Origin: Candidatus Parcubacteria bacterium
GTDB taxonomy: Bacteria; Patescibacteriota; Patescibacteriia; Patescibacteriales; BM507
Reading direction: 5' to 3'
Assembly: GCA_002869265.1 (NCBI GenBank)
Contig: PKTH01000036.1
Span: 1-50,223, forward strand
Length of the DNA: 50,223 bases
Shown: piece after piece, positions 37,360-46,400 of the stretch
Numbering within the stretch: position 1 is the stretch's first letter
Layout: every line of letters begins with the position of its first letter
Position numbers and translations under genes: made by a program
Notes under the pieces: generated by a model
What the model was told of the DNA's origin: nothing
The model's input: the letters and a program-made list of their open reading frames with translations, nothing else
The model's database searches: none

Positions 37360-37542
37360 GTGAATAGAAATGGAGGTTTTAGTGAACGTGATTTTCTCAT
37401 AATTATTGTAGTGGTATTTATCCTATCAGCAATTGCAATACCGCAGATCGCGAAATATAGAGAATCTAAAGAAGTAGCCAAGGAAAACTCTTACAATGTA
37501 TATGACAGTGGTAATAACAATATTGTCAGAAAAGTTGATTGA
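37360..37542 (+). CDS. 60-aa type IV pilin/pseudopilin-like protein
   Basis: GTG start after ggagg; 'GGFSERDFLIIIVVVFILSAIAIPQIAKYRE' resembles class III signal plus pilin N-helix. Confidence 0.6.
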   Translation: MNRNGGFSERDFLIIIVVVFILSAIAIPQIAKYRESKEVAKENSYNVYDSGNNNIVRKVD

Positions 37543-37557
37543 TTCATAAAAAACCCA

Positions 37558-37587
37558 GAGGCATGTTTAAAACATGCCTCTTTTTTA
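37558..37587 (+). terminator. Intrinsic terminator
   Basis: agaggcatgttttaaaacatgcctctttttt-type hairpin. Confidence 0.9.
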
Positions 37588-37678
37588 AAAAAAGAAATAT
37601 ATATTTTAATATATATTATAATATGTATTAAAAAAGCCCAGATATTCATCTATATAAATGGTGTGATATAATGGATAT

Positions 37679-38395
37679 ATGAATAAAAGATTTTGGGAAA
37701 TTGATTTTTTGCGAGGGTTAGCTATTATTATGATGGTTATTTATCATGTGGCCTGGGATTTAATATACTTTTTTGAGGTCTCTGTAAATATAAATCAAGG
37801 CCCTTGGAAGATTTTCCAGAGCCTAACAGCTTCTTTATTTATTTTTTTGGTTGGGGTTTCATCATTTCTTAGCTATCAGAGAAAAAGATCATTGTTGGTA
37901 TTTTTAAAAAGAGGAACCCAAGTATTTTCTTTTGGTCTTTTGATTAGCCTTGTTACCTGGTATTTATTTCCTGATGAAGTTATTGTTTTTGGCATACTCC
38001 ATCTTATCGGTGTGACTATTGTTCTTACATATTTTTTTCAAAGTTTGAGGTATCTGAATTTAGTTTTTGGCTTTTTGTTTATATTTATTGGCAGTGTTTT
38101 TAGAGTTACTTTTAGTAATTCCCTATATCTTCTGCCTTTCGGGATTGTTCCAGAGACCTATGCTTCTCTAGATTATTTTCCAATATTTCCATGGCTTGGC
38201 ATCGCCTTGGTGGGAATTTTTTGGGCACAGCTTTTCTACGAAAACAACCAAAGAAACTTTGACTTTAATTTAGTAAATAATAATTTTTTAACAAAAAGCT
38301 TTGAATTTTTGGGTAAAAAATCTCTTTTAATATATCTTATCCACCAGCCAATATTATTTTTGGTTTTTTATTTAGCTAAATTACTAATTTATTGA
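37679..38395 (+). CDS. DUF1624 / heparan-alpha-glucosaminide acetyltransferase-like membrane protein
   Basis: 'RFWEIDFLRGLAIIMMVIYHVAWDLIYF', 'GKKSLLIYLIHQPILFLVFYL'; extended -10 at 37664-37672. Confidence 0.85.
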   Translation: MNKRFWEIDFLRGLAIIMMVIYHVAWDLIYFFEVSVNINQGPWKIFQSLTASLFIFLVGVSSFLSYQRKRSLLVFLKRGTQVFSFGLLISLVTWYLFPDEVIVFGILHLIGVTIVLTYFFQSLRYLNLVFGFLFIFIGSVFRVTFSNSLYLLPFGIVPETYASLDYFPIFPWLGIALVGIFWAQLFYENNQRNFDFNLVNNNFLTKSFEFLGKKSLLIYLIHQPILFLVFYLAKLLIY

Positions 38396-38396
38396 T

Positions 38397-39131
38397 ATGG
38401 AAAAAATAAATAATCTAGAACAAAAAGAAAAATATATTCCTAAGATAGAATTTTATACTTCAGTTGAGGATGAACTTCAGAATTTTATGTATTTCCTAGA
38501 AGACGATCCTGATTGGTTTAGAGGTAGAGAGATTTGTGTAGACCTGGAACATTTATTGGACGAGCCAGACAAGGAAAAGGCAAGAAATGAGGCTAGAGAA
38601 TATTTTACTAAGTTTTTTAGAGAAAACAGCGTAGAAGTTGAAAGGCGACTCAAAGAAGCTAGCGATAAATGGAGCTTGGTTAGTGAAGAGTTTTATTCTA
38701 AGGTGAACAAAATATATAAAAATCATTCTTGGCCGGAAGGAAATTATCGAGGGCTCATTTCTATTATGCGAATGTATCCAAGAAACATTGAGGATAAGAC
38801 TTTTTCATTTCCATACAAGGAGGATGGGGAAACCAATGTGACTATTGCTCATGAGATGATGCATTTTATTCAGTATGATTATTTGGAGAAAATAAATGGA
38901 CTTGAACCTTCAGAGGCGCATGATAAAGATAAGCGTTTTTGGGAATTCACAGAAGAGTTTAATAGAGTCATAGAGAAAGATTCTATATGGGACTATCTAG
39001 GGGGCAAGGAAAGAGAGTCTAGAATTTCTCCAGAATTACATGAAAAAATTAAAAAATTATGGGAAGAAAAGAGGGATGTTGACTATGTCGTAGAAAACAT
39101 CTTTCCTGAGGCAAAAAAGTCTTCTAAATAA
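38397..39131 (+). CDS. Putative zinc metallopeptidase-like protein (HExxH motif)
   Basis: 'VTIAHEMMHFIQYDYLEK' (HEMMH at about 38850-38864). Confidence 0.55.
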   Translation: MEKINNLEQKEKYIPKIEFYTSVEDELQNFMYFLEDDPDWFRGREICVDLEHLLDEPDKEKARNEAREYFTKFFRENSVEVERRLKEASDKWSLVSEEFYSKVNKIYKNHSWPEGNYRGLISIMRMYPRNIEDKTFSFPYKEDGETNVTIAHEMMHFIQYDYLEKINGLEPSEAHDKDKRFWEFTEEFNRVIEKDSIWDYLGGKERESRISPELHEKIKKLWEEKRDVDYVVENIFPEAKKSSK

Positions 39132-39194
39132 TGTAATGATTGGCTAATTTATGTGTATTATATAGTACGGAGGTATTATAAATAATATACATAT

Positions 39195-40919
39195 ATGAAA
39201 TCTGGAAAAAACTTTTTTACAAATGTGGCTCTTGTTTCGCTAAGTTTAGTGCTTGGAGCCGGTGTGCTGTTCGCAGTTAATGCGGGCCCTAATGATTATT
39301 ACTTAGATAGTGACGGAGATGGTTTTGGTGATCCCGACACGCTTATATCAACGACGACACCACCAACAAACTACGTTAATGACAACACAGATTGCAATGA
39401 TAACGATGAAAACATCTACCCAGGAGCTGAAGAAACAGTAGGAGATGATATTGATAGTGATTGCAATGGTCAAATTAATGAGGTTGTTTTTTATAAAGAT
39501 AGTGATGGAGATACTTATGGTTTAGCCTCGTCTACTGTGATTGCGGTCACAGCCCCTACCGGGTATGTAGATGATAATACAGACTGTGATGATAATAATA
39601 ATACTATCTACCCAGGAGCTGAAGAGATATTGGGTGATGATATAGATAGTAATTGTGATGGATATACTAACGAACAAGAATTTTATTTAGACAGTGATGA
39701 AGATGGATATGGGACAGATGAAACATTTGTTGTGTCTACTTCAACACCAGAGGACTACGTGGAGTTAGGTGGTGACTGTGATGATACTAACGTTTCTGTT
39801 AACCCGGGAGTATCTGAAGTTTTAGGGGATGAAATTGATAACAACTGTGATGGCAATATAGATGAGATGGTTTTTTATGAAGATGGTGATAATGATGGAC
39901 ATGGCTCATCTCTTGCAACAACCACTGCAACAACAACACCAGATGGATATGTTGATAATGCTGATGATTGTGATGATGATAATAATAATATAAATCCTGA
40001 CGCGGTTGAGTTATACAATCAGATTGATGATAACTGTGATGGTTTTATTGATGAAGGTTTCACACACTATTATCTTGACAATGATGATGATGGTTATGGA
40101 ACTGGTGCTGAGTTTGAAATCGCAACAACAAGTCCAGAAGGCTATGTAGATAATGATGATGATTGTAATGATGACAACCCTGATATTCATCCTGGGGCAG
40201 AAGAAGACAGAAATAACGGCGTGGATGATGACTGTGATGGGCTAGTAGATGAAAATAGAAATTTCAGCATATTCTATAAAGACAGTGATAATGATGGTTA
40301 TGGTTCTGATGATGACACTGTTGAGGCTGTAAATGCGCCTACAGGATATGTTTCAAATGACGATGATTGTGATGATAACAACAACACCATTTATCCAGGG
40401 GCTACTGAACTGAACGACGGGATAGACAATGACTGTGACGGCTTAGTAGACGAAAACATCAGAACATATTATATTGACGAAGATGGTGATGGTTACGGAT
40501 CAGATGAAGATAGTGTTGAGGCTACTGAGGTACCAGATGGTTATGTGTCGAATGACAATGATTGCAATGATAACAACAACAAGGTATATCCGGGGGCACC
40601 TGAGCTAGATGACAATCTAGATAACGACTGTGATGGATATGTAGACGAAGGAGTACAAAATAATAATTGTGGTGATTGTGATCATGATTGTGATAATGAA
40701 TATAAATACAGAAACCAGAATAGATATAATTACGACGAAGACGATGATACTAGTGACTGGGATGAGGGTGATTTCAAAAATCATGGACAGTATATTAGTA
40801 ATATGGCCCACTTTACTAATTATCTAAAAAAGATAGGGAACATTACAGGGAAAGAAAAAGGGCAAATGATGAAAAACGCCAACAAAGGCAATGGAAACGG
40901 AAAAGGAAATAAGAAATAA
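39195..40919 (+). CDS. Secreted Asp/Asn-rich protein with seven MopE-like putative metal-binding repeats
   Basis: Signal peptide; 7 repeats of '[FY]Y.D.D.DGYG......A...P.GYV....DC.D.N..IYPGA.E...D.ID.[ND]CDG..DE'. Confidence 0.9.
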   Translation: MKSGKNFFTNVALVSLSLVLGAGVLFAVNAGPNDYYLDSDGDGFGDPDTLISTTTPPTNYVNDNTDCNDNDENIYPGAEETVGDDIDSDCNGQINEVVFYKDSDGDTYGLASSTVIAVTAPTGYVDDNTDCDDNNNTIYPGAEEILGDDIDSNCDGYTNEQEFYLDSDEDGYGTDETFVVSTSTPEDYVELGGDCDDTNVSVNPGVSEVLGDEIDNNCDGNIDEMVFYEDGDNDGHGSSLATTTATTTPDGYVDNADDCDDDNNNINPDAVELYNQIDDNCDGFIDEGFTHYYLDNDDDGYGTGAEFEIATTSPEGYVDNDDDCNDDNPDIHPGAEEDRNNGVDDDCDGLVDENRNFSIFYKDSDNDGYGSDDDTVEAVNAPTGYVSNDDDCDDNNNTIYPGATELNDGIDNDCDGLVDENIRTYYIDEDGDGYGSDEDSVEATEVPDGYVSNDNDCNDNNNKVYPGAPELDDNLDNDCDGYVDEGVQNNNCGDCDHDCDNEYKYRNQNRYNYDEDDDTSDWDEGDFKNHGQYISNMAHFTNYLKKIGNITGKEKGQMMKNANKGNGNGKGNKK

Positions 40920-41007
40920 AGGAATCCCATTTAAATAGCGAAGCCAGTTGAAAAAAAAGTGATTATGGTGTAATATTCAATAATTATTCTAGTATTCAAC
41001 TGGTTTT

Positions 41008-41493
41008 ATGTCTCGAGAAGACAAACAATTCATAGCAAATTATAATAAATACCTAGATAAGATATATAACTATATCTGGTATAGAGTTGCCTTTGACAAG
41101 ACAGTAACCGAAGATCTTTGTTCCGAGGTATTTTTGAAGGCTTTTAAGGCTTATGATAATTTTGATGAATCAAGATCTTTTCAGTCATGGATATACGCTA
41201 TAGCTAAAAATCATCTTTCAAATTATTACAGAACCAGAGGGAGAGAGGTGGATATTGAAAATGCTCTAAATCTTTCTTGTGAAACATTGGAAAAAATAAA
41301 CACCAAGATAGAAGCTGAAGAATTATTTTCTGAAATTGATAAACTGGATTCATACTCAAAAGAAGTAATAATTCTAAAGTACGTTGACGAGCTGAGTACT
41401 AAAGAGATAGCAGAGTTATTGGAAAAAGAGGTCAATGCGGTCCGGGTTCAATTAAGTAGAGCAATCGCAAAATTAAAAGAACAGGTTAATTAA
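41008..41493 (+). CDS. ECF-type RNA polymerase sigma factor
   Basis: 'YNYIWYRVAFDKTVTEDLCSEVFLKAFKAYDNFDESRSFQSWIYAIAKNHLSNYYR' and 'ELSTKEIAELLEKEVNAVRVQLSRAIAKLKE'. Confidence 0.93.
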   Translation: MSREDKQFIANYNKYLDKIYNYIWYRVAFDKTVTEDLCSEVFLKAFKAYDNFDESRSFQSWIYAIAKNHLSNYYRTRGREVDIENALNLSCETLEKINTKIEAEELFSEIDKLDSYSKEVIILKYVDELSTKEIAELLEKEVNAVRVQLSRAIAKLKEQVN

Positions 41494-41494
41494 T

Positions 41495-42481
41495 ATGGAT
41501 AAATTAAACATAAAACTAAATAAGCTTCCGAGGGCCAGAATGGGGTTTGGGAAAAGAACAAAACTAAAATTTAGTTTGTATGTTTTGATTTGGCAAAAAA
41601 AATCTAGATTATTTCTTTTAGGACTGAAAAACTTGAAACATGTTCCAGCAGCTCTATTGGTGTTACTATCTTTGGTGTTTAGCATCCCAGCCTATGCCTA
41701 CAATAGTCCTAGAGTGACTGAGGGCCACATTCTTTATCCTGTGAAAAAAGTTATAGAGGAAGTAGAAATAAAAACGGCTAGCACAGAGATAGAAATTGCC
41801 CAAAAATATGAGAAATTTTCAGAAAGAAGGCTTGATGAAGCAAAAGTAATTAGTGAAAATATTGACAGTGATGAAGACAGGGAGAATTTGTCCAAAACCA
41901 TTGAAGCAGCCGTTGAACTTCAAGCGAAAGCCGAAGTGACTACAAAGTATGTACCTGGCAAAGCCCTGGGTCTTGAAAAAAACATGCAGAGAGAAAAACT
42001 AAATAGTATAGCCGAGGCAGTAGGGATTGAAGAGAAAGAAGAGTTGATAGAAGATATTGCGGAAGCAATGGATCAAATTGACCTAAAAGAAAAACAGACC
42101 AAGTTTTTCCAAGAGCGCTTGAGAAATGCAAGCACCACTATAAATACAAAAGAAAACGAAAGAAAAGAGCAAAAGAAGGAAAATTTTGACGACTTAGATT
42201 ATTCGCAAAAAGCAGAAGAGCTAAAAGAAAGTATTAATAGCCTAAAAACAGAATTTACCAGTGAGGATTTTGAAGAAAAAGATTTAGAAACCTTGTTTGA
42301 AAGACTGGATAGAAGAGTGGAGAAGGTTGATGAGTCTATAGGTGAGAAAGATTCTAAAAATATAAATGGTTTGATTAACTCAACAAAGGCAATCACAAAT
42401 AATGCTGAGCATTTTATAAAGAAGAAAGGTAAAGGAAATTCTGGTAACTCATCTCAGGGAAGAGGGAAATCTGGAAAATAA
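41495..42481 (+). CDS. DUF5667 domain protein (possible membrane-linked partner of the ECF sigma)
   Basis: TM 'AALLVLLSLVFSIPAYAYNSPRVTEGHILYPVKKVIEEVEI', coiled-coil C-terminus; starts 2 nt after sigma gene. Confidence 0.75.
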   Translation: MDKLNIKLNKLPRARMGFGKRTKLKFSLYVLIWQKKSRLFLLGLKNLKHVPAALLVLLSLVFSIPAYAYNSPRVTEGHILYPVKKVIEEVEIKTASTEIEIAQKYEKFSERRLDEAKVISENIDSDEDRENLSKTIEAAVELQAKAEVTTKYVPGKALGLEKNMQREKLNSIAEAVGIEEKEELIEDIAEAMDQIDLKEKQTKFFQERLRNASTTINTKENERKEQKKENFDDLDYSQKAEELKESINSLKTEFTSEDFEEKDLETLFERLDRRVEKVDESIGEKDSKNINGLINSTKAITNNAEHFIKKKGKGNSGNSSQGRGKSGK

Positions 42482-42584
42482 ACACAATTGACTAAAGCGT
42501 TTTTTTAGGGTAGTATTTTTAATCGTACATTGAAAATACTATTTTTATTTTAAAGAATAAACCGATAATTAATAGGAGGTAGTC

Positions 42585-43673
42585 ATGAAAAATAGAGTTC
42601 AAAAGCTGAGAGAAATTTATCGCTCCAAGGGTTTTGATGCCTATCTGGTTTATGGCAAAGAATATATCCGTTATTTCACTGGGATTCGATTCCGCGAAGA
42701 CAATGAAGCATTTTTATGTGTAACTGATTCCGATATGACTGTTATTACAGACACACGGTACAAAAGTGTGGCTGAAGAGCTTCGTGCCAAGACAGGTCTT
42801 TTTGAAGTCGAGCTAGCTTCTGGTCTCAAAAAACCAGAGAAGATTGTTGAAGTCTTTTTAGGAAAAGCAAAGAAAGTTGGTTTTGATGGTTATTTTCTAT
42901 CCCATGATTTGATTGATATTTTGCGTAACAGGGGATTAGTCTGTGATTCATCTCATAGAGATTATGTTGAAGATATTTCAATTGAGAAAAGTATAGAAGA
43001 GCAAGAAAAGTCAAAAGAGGCATTGGCTATTACTGAGCTTGTTTTTGAACAAGACGTTCTACCTGCTTTGAAAGAAGGGATAAGCGAAATAGAACTATCT
43101 GGCATTATTAGCCTCGCTCATAAAAGGCGAGGGGCCGAGGGGGATTCTTTTGATCCGATAGTTTTGTTTGGCGAAAACACGGTTCTTCCTCACGGATTGC
43201 CGGGGGCGAGAAGGTTAAAAGAAGGCGATATTGTTCAAATCGATATTGGCTGTGCTTTTGAAGGTATTTGTTCTGATTTTTCGAGAGTGGTTTCTTTTGG
43301 ACAACCCGATCATGAAGCCCAACATCTTCACAAATCATTAGTGAAAGCACAAAGACTTGCTGTGGAGTATTTGCAAGAAGGGAGAGACTCTTTCACTTTT
43401 CATAACACTGCCGTAACCTCTCTTAAGGCTGATGGATATGATTTTAACCTTCATGGCATAGGGCATGGCGCAGGGATTGTAATCCACTGCCAGCCACATA
43501 TTTCTTTACATGCTGAGAAAACAGTGCAAATCCCAGACGGGGCAATTTTCACCGTTGAGCCGGGAGTGTATATTGAAGGTTGGCTTGGCATGAGAGTTGA
43601 AAACATGCTTTTAATGACTTCTTCAGGGCCGATTGTTCTAAATAAATTTCCAGACGATTTGATAATTCTTTAA
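42585..43673 (+). CDS. M24 family Xaa-Pro aminopeptidase/dipeptidase
   Basis: 'VDIGCAFEGICSDFSRV' (D..D), 'LHGIGHGAGIVIH', 'FTVEPGVYIEG'; SD aggagg. Confidence 0.93.
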   Translation: MKNRVQKLREIYRSKGFDAYLVYGKEYIRYFTGIRFREDNEAFLCVTDSDMTVITDTRYKSVAEELRAKTGLFEVELASGLKKPEKIVEVFLGKAKKVGFDGYFLSHDLIDILRNRGLVCDSSHRDYVEDISIEKSIEEQEKSKEALAITELVFEQDVLPALKEGISEIELSGIISLAHKRRGAEGDSFDPIVLFGENTVLPHGLPGARRLKEGDIVQIDIGCAFEGICSDFSRVVSFGQPDHEAQHLHKSLVKAQRLAVEYLQEGRDSFTFHNTAVTSLKADGYDFNLHGIGHGAGIVIHCQPHISLHAEKTVQIPDGAIFTVEPGVYIEGWLGMRVENMLLMTSSGPIVLNKFPDDLIIL

Positions 43674-43691
43674 CTGAAAAGGAGGAAGATA

Positions 43692-44105
43692 ATGTCGGAC
43701 AATGTACGGAATATTGGACCAGGGATTGCGCTTGAAGGTGACTTGAAATTGTTTTTTAGTGATGGTGGAATCCTCCTGCACAAAGAGTATCGTAGTTTTG
43801 CAGAAGAAAACGTAAAAAGCGGTAGGGTCTTTATAAAGATTTTCGGAAGAGTTTGGTCCAACGGCGAAGGACTTTTTAATGGTCCTCATCTTGGTAGCAT
43901 TGAATTCGTTTCTGGCAGGAAGTCGATGTGTGTCTTTAAATCTCTTGAAAAAGGATGTTTCAAGGATCGTCTACTGGGCCCACAGTTTATGGAAATAGTC
44001 GTAAAAAGACTTGGGGAATTTATGAATGAAGAAATGAAAGAAGCGCCTCAGTACATGCAGACATGCCTTAAAAACTTTTTGGAAAACCCAGAAAACCTGG
44101 AATAA
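43692..44105 (+). CDS. Hypothetical protein
   Basis: ORF with strong SD (aaaggaggaagataATG), directly downstream of the M24 gene. Confidence 0.7.
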   Translation: MSDNVRNIGPGIALEGDLKLFFSDGGILLHKEYRSFAEENVKSGRVFIKIFGRVWSNGEGLFNGPHLGSIEFVSGRKSMCVFKSLEKGCFKDRLLGPQFMEIVVKRLGEFMNEEMKEAPQYMQTCLKNFLENPENLE

Positions 44106-44116
44106 AAGATTCATAG

Positions 44117-44145
44117 AGCAGCATCACCCAGATGCTGCTTTTTCT
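44117..44145 (+). terminator. Intrinsic terminator
   Basis: agcagcatcacccagatgctgcttttt. Confidence 0.9.
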
Positions 44146-44264
44146 TTTAGATTGACAAGTAGTTTATTTATTGATATTTTGAAGCTGTAAACATGGTGTT
44201 TACAATTGTTCCTTAATAGCTTTACAAAGCCGTCATAAAGGTCGGCAGGTAAAGGAGGAAAAAA

Positions 44265-44804
44265 ATGGGTGAAAAAGTTTTGAAGTTAAGAGAGGGTTAT
44301 AAGTTACGTGGTGATCTGCAATTCAGGTTTTTACTGGAAGATTCTGAAGTTTTGTACAAAGATTTTAAATCAGCAATGGAAAATATGGTTGGCAATGAAA
44401 GAATGTCTGTAGTAGTAAGTGGAAAGCTCTTTCAAGAGAATGTAAGTGGGGAAGGAGAGCAAGGACTAAGGATTTTGATCCAGATATTTTTTCTAACTTA
44501 CTCGCGTTTTTCAGAATGCACCTGGGGGCCTTTTCAAGAAGTAATGCGGCCAATATTGATTACCCCGAAATTTATAGAGTTGTTCCAATCTTCAGCAGAA
44601 AAGTTTTACAATAAAGTAATGAAGGATACACCAAATCTCTACAGATTGCCCTTTAATAGATTTGTAGAACGATTAAAAAATGAAAAAGAAACCTATCCTC
44701 AGATTTCTGAGATTGAGGGATATCTGAGGAAAATTAGAAAAAGGGGGCTGGAAACTGAAGATATGAAAAAAATTCTAGAAATGGTTGAAATAGCCAGGAG
44801 ATAA
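44265..44804 (+). CDS. Hypothetical protein, possible paralog of 43692-44105
   Basis: SD aaaggagg; promoter TTGACA-17-TATTTT near 44154; N-terminal pattern 'L.GDL...F...G/S..L.K....A.EN'. Confidence 0.7.
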   Translation: MGEKVLKLREGYKLRGDLQFRFLLEDSEVLYKDFKSAMENMVGNERMSVVVSGKLFQENVSGEGEQGLRILIQIFFLTYSRFSECTWGPFQEVMRPILITPKFIELFQSSAEKFYNKVMKDTPNLYRLPFNRFVERLKNEKETYPQISEIEGYLRKIRKRGLETEDMKKILEMVEIARR

Positions 44805-44814
44805 TAAAAACATA

Positions 44815-44843
44815 AGCAGCGTTGTAATAACGCTGCTTTTTCT
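44815..44843 (+). terminator. Intrinsic terminator
   Basis: agcagcgttgtaataacgctgcttttt. Confidence 0.9.
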
Positions 44844-44897
44844 TTGTATAAATATGATTTATTGCTAGTATGTAGATATAAACAATAAGGAAAAAAT

Positions 44898-45821
44898 ATG
44901 ATTGATTTTTCAAATACACTTGTAGTTGGCATATCTTCGAGAGCTCTTTTTGATCTGGAAGAAGAAAATGAATTGTTTGATGAGAAAGGTATTGAGGAAT
45001 ATAGAAAAAAGCAACACGAGAAAGAAAATGATACTCTAGGACCAGGAACAGCATATCCTCTAGTAAAAGCTCTTTTGGGTTTGAATAAGCTGTCCAAAGA
45101 TCACCAAATAGTTGAAGTGATTGTAATGTCTCGGAATAGCCCTGAAACGGGAGTAAGAGTTTTAAACTCTATAAACAAACTAGGTCTTGATATAACAAGG
45201 ACGGCCTTTTCTGGAGGTGAAGCTATATCGAAATATGTTGAAGCTTTCGGTGTTGATTTATTTCTCTCAAAAAATGAAGAAGACGTTGATGAGGTGATTG
45301 ATTCAAAAAGTGCAGCAGCAGCTCTTATTCTTGAGGCTCCTGATAATTATAAATCAGATGACGGTGAAGTGCGGATTGCTTTTGATGCTGATGCTGTTCT
45401 TTTTTCTGATGAGTCAGAACAAATATTTAAAAAAGACGGTCTCAAAGCATTTAGCGATAATGAAAAGACTAAAGAGAATAGCCCTCTAAAGGAAGGTCCT
45501 CACGGTAAATTAATAAAAACTTTATCAAGGATTCAGAAATTCATGAACACTAAAGTGGAATTAACTCCTTTGAAGCTAGCTATTGTTACTGCCAGAAACG
45601 CACCGGCACACATGAGAGTAATAAAGACACTTAGGAATTGGGATGTTTATGTTGATGAGGCATTTTTTCTGGGCGGGCTTCCAAAAGATAGAGTATTAAA
45701 GGCCTTTAACGCGCATATTTTCTTTGATGACCAAGATCATCATCTAGATGGAGCGAAAAAAGTTATCCCATCTGGGAAGGTGCCATATGATTCAAAGTCT
45801 CCGTTAAAAAAGAAAAAGTAA
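44898..45821 (+). CDS. Cytosolic 5'-nucleotidase 1 (cN-I)-like protein
   Basis: 'LVVGISSRALFDLEEENELFDEKGIEEYRKKQHEKENDTLGPGTAYPLVKALLGLN', 'VIVMSRNSPETGVRVLNSINKLGLDITRTAFSGGE', 'RIAFDADAVLFSDESE'. Confidence 0.82.
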   Translation: MIDFSNTLVVGISSRALFDLEEENELFDEKGIEEYRKKQHEKENDTLGPGTAYPLVKALLGLNKLSKDHQIVEVIVMSRNSPETGVRVLNSINKLGLDITRTAFSGGEAISKYVEAFGVDLFLSKNEEDVDEVIDSKSAAAALILEAPDNYKSDDGEVRIAFDADAVLFSDESEQIFKKDGLKAFSDNEKTKENSPLKEGPHGKLIKTLSRIQKFMNTKVELTPLKLAIVTARNAPAHMRVIKTLRNWDVYVDEAFFLGGLPKDRVLKAFNAHIFFDDQDHHLDGAKKVIPSGKVPYDSKSPLKKKK

Positions 45822-45857
45822 ATTACCTATATAAATAAATTACTTGAAGTATATATG

Positions 45858-45883
45858 AAAACCACCAAATGGTGGTTTTTTCT
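45858..45883 (+). terminator. Intrinsic terminator (may serve both directions)
   Basis: aaaaccaccaaatggtggtttttt. Confidence 0.85.
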
Positions 45884-45887
45884 TTAT

Positions 45888-46382
45888 CTAGTATATTCTT
45901 AGAATTTTGTATTTGACAACACCTCTTGGTAGCTTGATAGAAATGATATCTCCAAGTTTTTTGTTTATTAAGGCTGAGCCTATTGGAGAATTGTGGGAAA
46001 TTACTCCTTCTTTTGGACTAGTCTCACTTGAACCTAGTATAGTATAAGTTCTTTGTTTGCCATCTACCTCAAGATCAATAGTTGACCCAATTTCAACTAA
46101 ACCAGAGTTGGGTTTTTCGATAATTATTGCTTTTTTAATTTGATTTTCAGTTGCTAGTATTCTTGCATTAAGGCCACGCAATTTTCCTTTTGCTAGACTG
46201 TAGGCATGGTTTTCAGAAAAGTCTCCATCAAGGGCGAGTCTTTTTACTTCGGCAATTAAGGCGGGGCGTGCTTTTTTTAGTCTTTCTAGTAAATTTTTAA
46301 GTTCCTCAAGCTTGGCCACAGTTATTAAGGGGTCTTTTTTATCAAATGTATATTTTCCTGGTTTTCTGATTGGTGTTCTCAT
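45888..46382 (-). CDS. GreA/GreB-family transcription elongation factor-like protein
   Basis: 'LKNLLERLKKARPALIAEVKRLALDGDFSENHAYSLAKGKLRGLNARILATENQIKKA', 'SPIGSALINKKLGDIISIKLPRGVVKYKI'. Confidence 0.88.
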   Translation of the reverse strand: MRTPIRKPGKYTFDKKDPLITVAKLEELKNLLERLKKARPALIAEVKRLALDGDFSENHAYSLAKGKLRGLNARILATENQIKKAIIIEKPNSGLVEIGSTIDLEVDGKQRTYTILGSSETSPKEGVISHNSPIGSALINKKLGDIISIKLPRGVVKYKILRIY

Positions 46383-46400
46383 TTTAATATTATATATGGT

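Noticed and set aside
39295-40660. Tandem DNA repeat or CRISPR-like array
   Set aside because: Periodicity is protein-level (MopE-like repeats); DNA units diverge, with no identical repeats or unique spacers.
40617-40811. Minus-strand ORF of Ile/Val/Thr-rich sequence
   Set aside because: Artefact of the reverse complement of the GAT/AAT-rich repeat protein gene.
42488-42545. Another 5' hairpin of the AAGGAG type before the M24 gene
   Set aside because: A TTGACT-17-TAGTAT promoter is present, but the hairpin (TAGTATTTT/AAAATACTA) overlaps the -10 and has no GGAG loop; more likely the terminator of the upstream gene.
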